Below are positions 5,692-10,024 of a stretch of 10,024 bases of DNA, piece after piece. The DNA lies in assembly GCA_938003555.1 (NCBI GenBank), contig CALKXN010000276.1:1-10024 (forward strand). The letters are read 5' to 3'. The position numbers were made by a program, and so were the translations under genes. The notes below the pieces were generated by a model that saw only the letters and a list, made by a program, of their open reading frames with translations, made no database searches and was not told the DNA's origin. Source of the DNA: an uncultured Robiginitomaculum sp. (GTDB lineage Bacteria; Pseudomonadota; Alphaproteobacteria; Caulobacterales; Maricaulaceae). Each line of letters opens with the position of its first letter. The first letter of the stretch is position 1.

Positions 5692-6510
5692 ATGCATTAC
5701 CGTTCCCAACTCTTTGTTCCCGGCAACCGTCCTGATCGTTTTGAAAAAGCCTGCACGGCCGGAGCGGATTTGGTCTGTATTGATCTGGAAGATGCTGTTG
5801 GTTCGCCTGAGAAAGACGCGGCGCGGAAATCTGTTTTGGAGTTCTTGGAGGCGACAGATCATAAACATGTGAGCTTGCGGATTAACGGCTTAGATACCCC
5901 CTTTGCCAAGGATGACATTGCAGCGTTAAAAAGCAGCGGTCTGACGTTGCCATTCTTGATGATCCCGAAGGCGGCGACGAAAAGCGAAATTGCTGATTTA
6001 GACGATGATCTACCTGATGATCTGGGGCCATTTTTTACGATCATTGAAAGCGCGATTGGCCTATTGAACGCGGCGGATATTTTTTCTGTTGGGCGGGTGA
6101 CGCTCGGCATGTATGGCGCAGTGGATTACGCAGGTGATGTGGGGTGTGATCTCGCATGGGACACGCATCTTTATGCGCGCAGTCACTGCGTTGCGGCGGC
6201 CACGGTCCACGATGTTCAGCTATTTGATACGCCCCATATTACTGTGCGCGATTTAGATGATTGCGAGGCCACAACACGTCAGGCCAAAGCCCTGGGTATT
6301 TACGGCCGTAGCGCTATTCATCCTGCTCAAATCGCCCGCATTCACGCTGCGCTAGCTCCATCAGCGGATGAAGTGACACAAGCGCGGCGGGTGATTGAAG
6401 CCTATCAATCTGCCGGCGGAAATGTGGCCTTACTGGATGGCAAATTTATCGAAGCCCCCGTGGTCAAATCCGCGCAAAGGGTTCTGGCCTATGCCAATTA
6501 TGATATTTAA
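5692..6510 (+). CDS. HpcH/HpaI aldolase / citrate lyase beta-like (CitE) CoA-ester lyase
   Basis: A 272-residue TIM-barrel protein of the CitE-like branch. 'YRSQLFVPGN' (3-12), 'DLEDAV' (31-36), Arg63 in 'LRIN', Glu119 in 'IIESAIG' and Asp145 in the following 'GAVDYAGD' are the expected substrate- and Mg-binding positions. 'SAIHPAQI' (207-214) and 'KFIEAPVVKSAQRVL' near the C-terminus are also diagnostic. Relatives cleave or form C-C bonds in malyl-CoA, citramalyl-CoA or citryl groups, or hydrolyse malyl-CoA. No citD or citF partner is next to it, so it is probably a stand-alone CitE-like enzyme and not part of a citrate lyase complex. Its length is at the short end of the family (about 270-320), without the extra C-terminal segment of malyl-CoA lyases. 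It faces the crotonase/ligase pair convergently and is not in an operon with them. The substrate is undetermined. Confidence 0.9.
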   Translation: MHYRSQLFVPGNRPDRFEKACTAGADLVCIDLEDAVGSPEKDAARKSVLEFLEATDHKHVSLRINGLDTPFAKDDIAALKSSGLTLPFLMIPKAATKSEIADLDDDLPDDLGPFFTIIESAIGLLNAADIFSVGRVTLGMYGAVDYAGDVGCDLAWDTHLYARSHCVAAATVHDVQLFDTPHITVRDLDDCEATTRQAKALGIYGRSAIHPAQIARIHAALAPSADEVTQARRVIEAYQSAGGNVALLDGKFIEAPVVKSAQRVLAYANYDI

Positions 6511-6514
6511 ATGC

Positions 6515-6549
6515 GCCTTAAGTCCGCAAAAATTCATGAATATTAAGGC
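6515..6549. terminator. Possible bidirectional terminator between convergent genes
   Basis: GCCTTAA (6515-6521) is the exact reverse complement of TTAAGGC (6543-6549). The loop contains a self-complementary ATTCATGAAT (6532-6541). It lies in the 40-bp gap between the converging CitE-like and crotonase-fold genes. The 7-bp stem is weak and there is no long T-tract, so the call is tentative. Confidence 0.35.
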
Positions 6550-6550
6550 T

Positions 6551-7321
6551 CTAAAACTCCGGCCTGCGCTTTTCCATAAAGGCGGAATAGCCTTCTTTGA
6601 AATCATCGGATGAAAATCCTGCGAGGAAATCAGCGGCGCATTTATCGTTATCGCCGCGCTGCCCTGCGCTATATGCGGCAAACATTTGCTTGGTAATTTT
6701 AAGCGATTGCGCAGAAAGAGCGGTGAGGCTTTCGGCGTAATCCATGACATTGGCCTCAAGATTATCGACCTTGCAGAGGTGATTAATCAAACCCATTTTA
6801 CGGGCTTGTTTCGCTTTGATGAGGCGGGCGGAAAGAAGAATGTCTTTGGCATGGGACATGCCTACGGTTTCAATTAAGCGCTGCACATCATCATAGGGAT
6901 AAACCAGTCCGAGTTTAGCGGGCGTAATCGCAAATTTTGCGGTGTTATCCGCAAAGCGAATATCACAACACAGAGCAAGACCGCATCCGCCGCCCACACA
7001 GGCTCCGCGAATTAACGCCAGAGTCGGAACGGGGCAGGCCGCAAGTGCGTTCATGGCGGCCTTAATATCTGCGCTGATTTTCGCTGTGCTTTCCTGGGTC
7101 GCGTAAAGCGTTCCAAATTCAGAAATATCTGCACCTGCCGCGAAATGATCTCCGTCCCCGCGCACGATCAGGCACTTAATGCCTGTCGCGATTGCGGCGT
7201 CGATGGCGGCCGGCAGGGCCGCCCACATGGACGCATTGAGCGCATTACGGCGCTGGGGCTGTGATAAGGTCAGACGTCCAATTGATGGGGCGGGCTGATC
7301 AAAAATCAGATTTTCACGCAT
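6551..7321 (-). CDS. Enoyl-CoA hydratase/isomerase (crotonase) family protein lacking both canonical glutamates
   Basis: A 256-residue crotonase-fold protein acting on acyl-CoA thioesters. 'RRNALN' (24-29) and 'HFAAGADISEF' (59-69) form the CoA site and first oxyanion-hole strand, and 'GACVGGGCGLALCCDIRFAD' (106-125) supplies the second oxyanion-hole turn. Classical hydratases have Glu at the residue after the GGGC turn and after the proline of the following 'PE' motif. Here these are Gly114 and Ala135 ('ITPAKLGLVYP'). The enzyme therefore either uses other residues or catalyses something other than simple hydration, such as isomerisation, decarboxylation or thioester hydrolysis, as some family branches do. 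The gene starts 3 nt after the ligase stop codon, with no clear Shine-Dalgarno, so translational coupling is likely. Fold and family are secure; the reaction is not. Confidence 0.92.
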   Translation of the reverse strand: MRENLIFDQPAPSIGRLTLSQPQRRNALNASMWAALPAAIDAAIATGIKCLIVRGDGDHFAAGADISEFGTLYATQESTAKISADIKAAMNALAACPVPTLALIRGACVGGGCGLALCCDIRFADNTAKFAITPAKLGLVYPYDDVQRLIETVGMSHAKDILLSARLIKAKQARKMGLINHLCKVDNLEANVMDYAESLTALSAQSLKITKQMFAAYSAGQRGDNDKCAADFLAGFSSDDFKEGYSAFMEKRRPEF

Positions 7322-7324
7322 AAA

Positions 7325-9148
7325 TTAGGTGTCTTTCACGCCGTAAATATCATCAACCTTGTCACTATAGGCGGTGATGACCTTGGCGCGTTTGACTTTC
7401 ATTGTCGGGGTTAGAAACCCGTCTTCAATAGAGAGTGGTTTGGGCAGGATGCGAAATTCACGAATCGTTTCGACGCGCGCAAATTTTTCATTCATTTCCT
7501 CAATGGCTTCGCGCAGCGAGTCGCGCAAGCGGGCGCTGCTGGCGAGGGCTGCGTAATCGCCCTCACTATCCAGCGCGCGTTTGCAGGCTTCGACATCCAG
7601 CGTGATGAGCGCAGAAATAAAGTTAAATCCATCCCCCACAGCCACGGCATGCTCCACATAGGGAATACTCATCATAGCGGTTTCAAGGTTAGATGGCGCA
7701 ATGTTTTTGCCGCCTGATGTGATGATCAAATCCTTCTTACGCCCCGTGACGAATAGGTAACCCTCATCATCAATATGGCCTAAATCCCCCGTATAGAACC
7801 AACCGTCTTTGATGACTTTTGCGGTCGCGTCAGGGTCCTTGCGATAGCCGCTAAAGATCGTATTGCCGCGCAGCATGATCTCGCCGTCATCGGCGATTTG
7901 AATATCGGTATTGGGCACTGCCGGGCCGACGCTGCCCATCTTAACGCGGTGATTAGGCAGATCGCAACTTGCGCCGCCGCCCGTTTCGGACAAGCCGTAA
8001 ATATTACCGATTTGCAGCCCGATGCCATTAAAAAATATCGGCGTGTCTTTGGCAATTGCCGCCGCGCCGGACAAACAAATCCGCGTGCGGTCAAGGCCAA
8101 GAGCGGCTTTGATTTTGCCATAGGCTAGCTTGTCATAAAGCGCATATTTAATCTTCAACCCCATGCCGGGTTTCGTGCCATTGCGTTGATGCTCATACCA
8201 CTGCTTACCCACCGCCATGGCCTTATTCAGGCTTTGCTGTTTCTTGGCATCGGCGCTCGCAAATTTAAGACTAAGACCGGCTTGGATTTTTTCCCAAACG
8301 CGCGGCACGCCGAACATAATATGGGGGCGCGTTTGCGCGATGTCTTCGACTAATTTATCCATCCCGCGCGAGAAATAAATCACTTGTCGTCCGCCAGCGG
8401 GGCCATAAATGGACAGCGCTTTTTCGGCGATATGAGAAAGGGGTAAATAAGACAGCAAAACTTCACCGTCTTTGACGCCCATAAAGGCATTGGCATTGCC
8501 GGAAATGCCGTGAATGCAATCATGTGAGAGCGCAACAGCCTTGGGCGGGCCAGTTGTGCCGGAGGTGTAAATCAGGCCGCCAATATCATCCGGCTTAATC
8601 GCGGCAATGCGCGCATCAAGGGCGGTCTCTTCAACCTCATCGGCGCGCATTAAAAATTCTTCCCAGCGCATAGCTTTGGGGTGATCAGCGGCCGCGCCGC
8701 GCATCATAACAATATGCGATAAGTGAGGACATTCATCCGTAATTTTGGCGACGGAATTTAAATAATTTTCATTTTGCGCAATGAGGATCGGCGCTTCGGA
8801 ATGGTTGAGGATATAGGCGATTTCTTCGGGGGAGCAGGTTTGATAAATTCCCGCGCTCATGCCGCCCGCCATCATCGCCGCCAGATCCATGGTCACCCAT
8901 TCAGGCGTATTGTCTCCAATAACGCAAACGACCTGCCCACTTTGGAATCCAGTGGAAAGCAAGGCGCGGGCCGCAACGCGGATGTCTTCGTAATGGGCGC
9001 GCCATGTGACGGGCTGCCAATCCTGGCCATTATGATCATAATAACATGGCTTATCGCCGCGCGTATCGTGCTGGTTTTTGAGCAAATCCAGAACTGTGAT
9101 CCCCGGAAGTTTTGGCGTCTTTGGCCCGCTGGTCATCGTCAGTGTCAT
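7325..9148 (-). CDS. AMP-forming long-chain acyl-CoA synthetase (FadD-like)
   Basis: A 607-residue adenylate-forming ligase that activates a carboxylic acid to acyl-AMP and then acyl-CoA. Motifs in order: the ATP-binding P-loop 'YTSGTTGPPK' (194-203), 'YGLSETG' (384-390), 'GWFYTGDLG' (449-457) with the ribose-binding Asp, the hinge region 'GRKKDLIITSGGKNI' (469-483), and a C-terminal Lys in 'TPTMKVKR' expected to catalyse adenylation. Length and the conserved 'KKDLIITSGGKNIAP' segment place it near FadD15/eukaryotic-type long-chain synthetases. It shows no membrane anchor. The start at 9148 has AAAGGGA 4 nt upstream; an in-frame ATG four codons later is less well placed. It is the first gene of a two-gene unit with the crotonase-family protein, suggesting activation of an acid whose CoA ester that partner then processes. 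Chain length of the substrate is not visible. Confidence 0.94.
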   Translation of the reverse strand: MTLTMTSGPKTPKLPGITVLDLLKNQHDTRGDKPCYYDHNGQDWQPVTWRAHYEDIRVAARALLSTGFQSGQVVCVIGDNTPEWVTMDLAAMMAGGMSAGIYQTCSPEEIAYILNHSEAPILIAQNENYLNSVAKITDECPHLSHIVMMRGAAADHPKAMRWEEFLMRADEVEETALDARIAAIKPDDIGGLIYTSGTTGPPKAVALSHDCIHGISGNANAFMGVKDGEVLLSYLPLSHIAEKALSIYGPAGGRQVIYFSRGMDKLVEDIAQTRPHIMFGVPRVWEKIQAGLSLKFASADAKKQQSLNKAMAVGKQWYEHQRNGTKPGMGLKIKYALYDKLAYGKIKAALGLDRTRICLSGAAAIAKDTPIFFNGIGLQIGNIYGLSETGGGASCDLPNHRVKMGSVGPAVPNTDIQIADDGEIMLRGNTIFSGYRKDPDATAKVIKDGWFYTGDLGHIDDEGYLFVTGRKKDLIITSGGKNIAPSNLETAMMSIPYVEHAVAVGDGFNFISALITLDVEACKRALDSEGDYAALASSARLRDSLREAIEEMNEKFARVETIREFRILPKPLSIEDGFLTPTMKVKRAKVITAYSDKVDDIYGVKDT

Positions 9149-9255
9149 ATCATCCCTTTATGTTTTCCTTCTTTTAGAGATTTGAGTCGCGCTTGCATAG
9201 CAGGCAATCTCGCGCCATAGCTCAAAGAAAATAGAATGAGTCTCGGGGGATTATA

Positions 9256-10024
9256 ATGGGCATATTTGCGTTACTTGGAATTTTGGCGCTTGGCATTGGC
9301 GCGCTCCTGTTCCTGATCTTATATGTGCGGCTTCCCGCCTTCCTCGCGCTCTTGCTTATGGCGCTGGTCATTGGGCTAGCGGCAGGCATGTCCCCGATGG
9401 ACGCAATTGGCGCGATGGAAAAAGGCATGGGCGGCACGCTTGGCTTTGTCGCCACCGTTGTGGGCCTTGGGGCAATGTTTGGCGCGCTCCTCGAAGCATC
9501 GGGCGGAATCCGCGCGGTTTCCGATAGCCTTCTGAGAGTATTTGGCGATCGCCGCGCGAGCTGGGCTTTGGGATTGGTTGGGTTTCTCGTCGCTATTCCG
9601 GTCTTCTTTGATGTGGCTTTTATAATGCTTGTTCCGCTCATCCATAAATTATCAAAACAATCGGGCCGCGCGCTCCTTGTTTATGCCTTGCCGCTTCTTG
9701 CCGGCCTTGCCGTCACGCATGCCTTTATTCCTCCAACTCCGGGGCCGATTGCCGTCGCGCAAGTTTTGGGCGCTGATTTGGGCTGGGTGATATTATTTGG
9801 CGCTCTGGCCGGATTGCCCGCAATGATATTGGCAGGCCCTGTTTTTGCGCGGTTCTTCGAAGGCGGTCCTGTCAGTACGGAGCCGGAAGCCGAAGAACTT
9901 GTGACCCACGGCGTGAGTTTCTGGCACGCCATCTTTGCGATTTTATTGCCGCTATTTTTAATTGTCGGATCAACAGCGTCCAAGGCTCTGGCTATGGAGG
10001 GCGGCGCAGCCAATATATTGCAAG
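9256..10024 (+). CDS. GntP-family gluconate:H+ symporter, 3'-truncated by window edge
   Basis: The reading frame starts at ATG 9256 and stays open to the window end, giving the first 256 residues of a protein whose family is about 430-460 long. It is strongly hydrophobic, with candidate membrane helices near residues 2-22, 26-44, 60-80, 103-128, 139-157, 172-196 and 222-240. GntP signatures are clear: 'GFVATVVGLGAMFGALLEASGG' spread over 63-84, 'PVFFDVAFIMLVPL' (115-128) and 'HAFIPPTPGPIAVAQVLGADLG' spread over 155-176. The family imports gluconate or related sugar acids and hydroxy acids with protons across the inner membrane. GGGGGA (9245-9250) lies 5 nt before the ATG. It is divergent from the acyl-CoA synthetase across 107 bp. 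No gluconate kinase or sugar-acid enzyme is visible in the window, so the substrate is open. Confidence 0.93.
   Translation, partial: MGIFALLGILALGIGALLFLILYVRLPAFLALLLMALVIGLAAGMSPMDAIGAMEKGMGGTLGFVATVVGLGAMFGALLEASGGIRAVSDSLLRVFGDRRASWALGLVGFLVAIPVFFDVAFIMLVPLIHKLSKQSGRALLVYALPLLAGLAVTHAFIPPTPGPIAVAQVLGADLGWVILFGALAGLPAMILAGPVFARFFEGGPVSTEPEAEELVTHGVSFWHAIFAILLPLFLIVGSTASKALAMEGGAANILQ

Noticed and set aside
8774..9220. Plus-strand reading frame opposite the start of the acyl-CoA synthetase
   Set aside because: It is antisense to a well-supported gene and its translation has no recognisable domain.
9193..9221. TTGCAT and CATAGC as a promoter for the permease gene
   Set aside because: The 17-bp spacing is right, but the -10 matches only half the consensus; not strong enough to list.
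9222..10013. Minus-strand reading frames at the right edge (9222-9645 and 9681-10013)
   Set aside because: They are low-complexity, Ala/Pro/Lys/Arg-rich complements of the GntP permease, whose plus-strand frame has clear family motifs, a good ribosome binding site and runs off the window.

Overview
The window looks like ordinary chromosome from an alphaproteobacterium with roughly balanced, slightly GC-leaning composition. The clues are gene content and non-coding DNA: the palindromic intergenic repeats at 1340-1428, 1472-1487 and 1525-1567 resemble repeat families I associate with alphaproteobacterial genomes. No phage, transposase, CRISPR, tRNA or rRNA signal is visible. I cannot name the genus from sequence alone.

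Layout. Positions 1-960 (+) hold the C-terminal half of lepA (elongation factor 4), which enters from upstream. A perfect 17-bp inverted repeat overlaps its stop codon, followed by repeat-rich DNA and a small YodC/DUF2158 gene (1129-1317, +). A 260-bp convergent gap (1318-1577) holds three separate palindromic repeats. Three minus-strand genes follow, transcribed in the order cysteine synthase/desulfhydrase-like PLP enzyme (3963-5003), membrane-anchored SMP-30/strictosidine-synthase-like protein (2807-3910) and saccharopine-dehydrogenase-family oxidoreductase (1578-2741). Divergent from the PLP enzyme is an Lrp/AsnC regulator (5112-5576, +) that appears to be expressed from a strong promoter as a leaderless mRNA.

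Next comes a CitE/HpcH-like lyase (5692-6510, +). It converges on a minus-strand pair: an acyl-CoA synthetase (7325-9148) whose stop codon lies 3 nt before an enoyl-CoA hydratase/isomerase family gene (6551-7321). At the right edge a GntP-type gluconate/organic-acid permease starts divergently (9256 onward, +) and runs off the window.

How the genes work together. The Lrp regulator and PLP enzyme form a plausible cysteine-responsive detoxification or sulfur-amino-acid unit. The ligase and crotonase-fold protein form a plausible acyl-CoA activation and processing unit; the crotonase-fold protein lacks both usual catalytic glutamates. The lyase and permease may belong to organic-acid or acyl-CoA metabolism, but nothing in the sequence fixes substrates. 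I do not see a convincing undescribed multi-gene system. The points most worth a second look are the glutamate-less crotonase, the leaderless Lrp promoter, a hairpin that could hide the ribosome binding site of the SMP-30-like gene, and the repeat-dense gaps around the DUF2158 gene.
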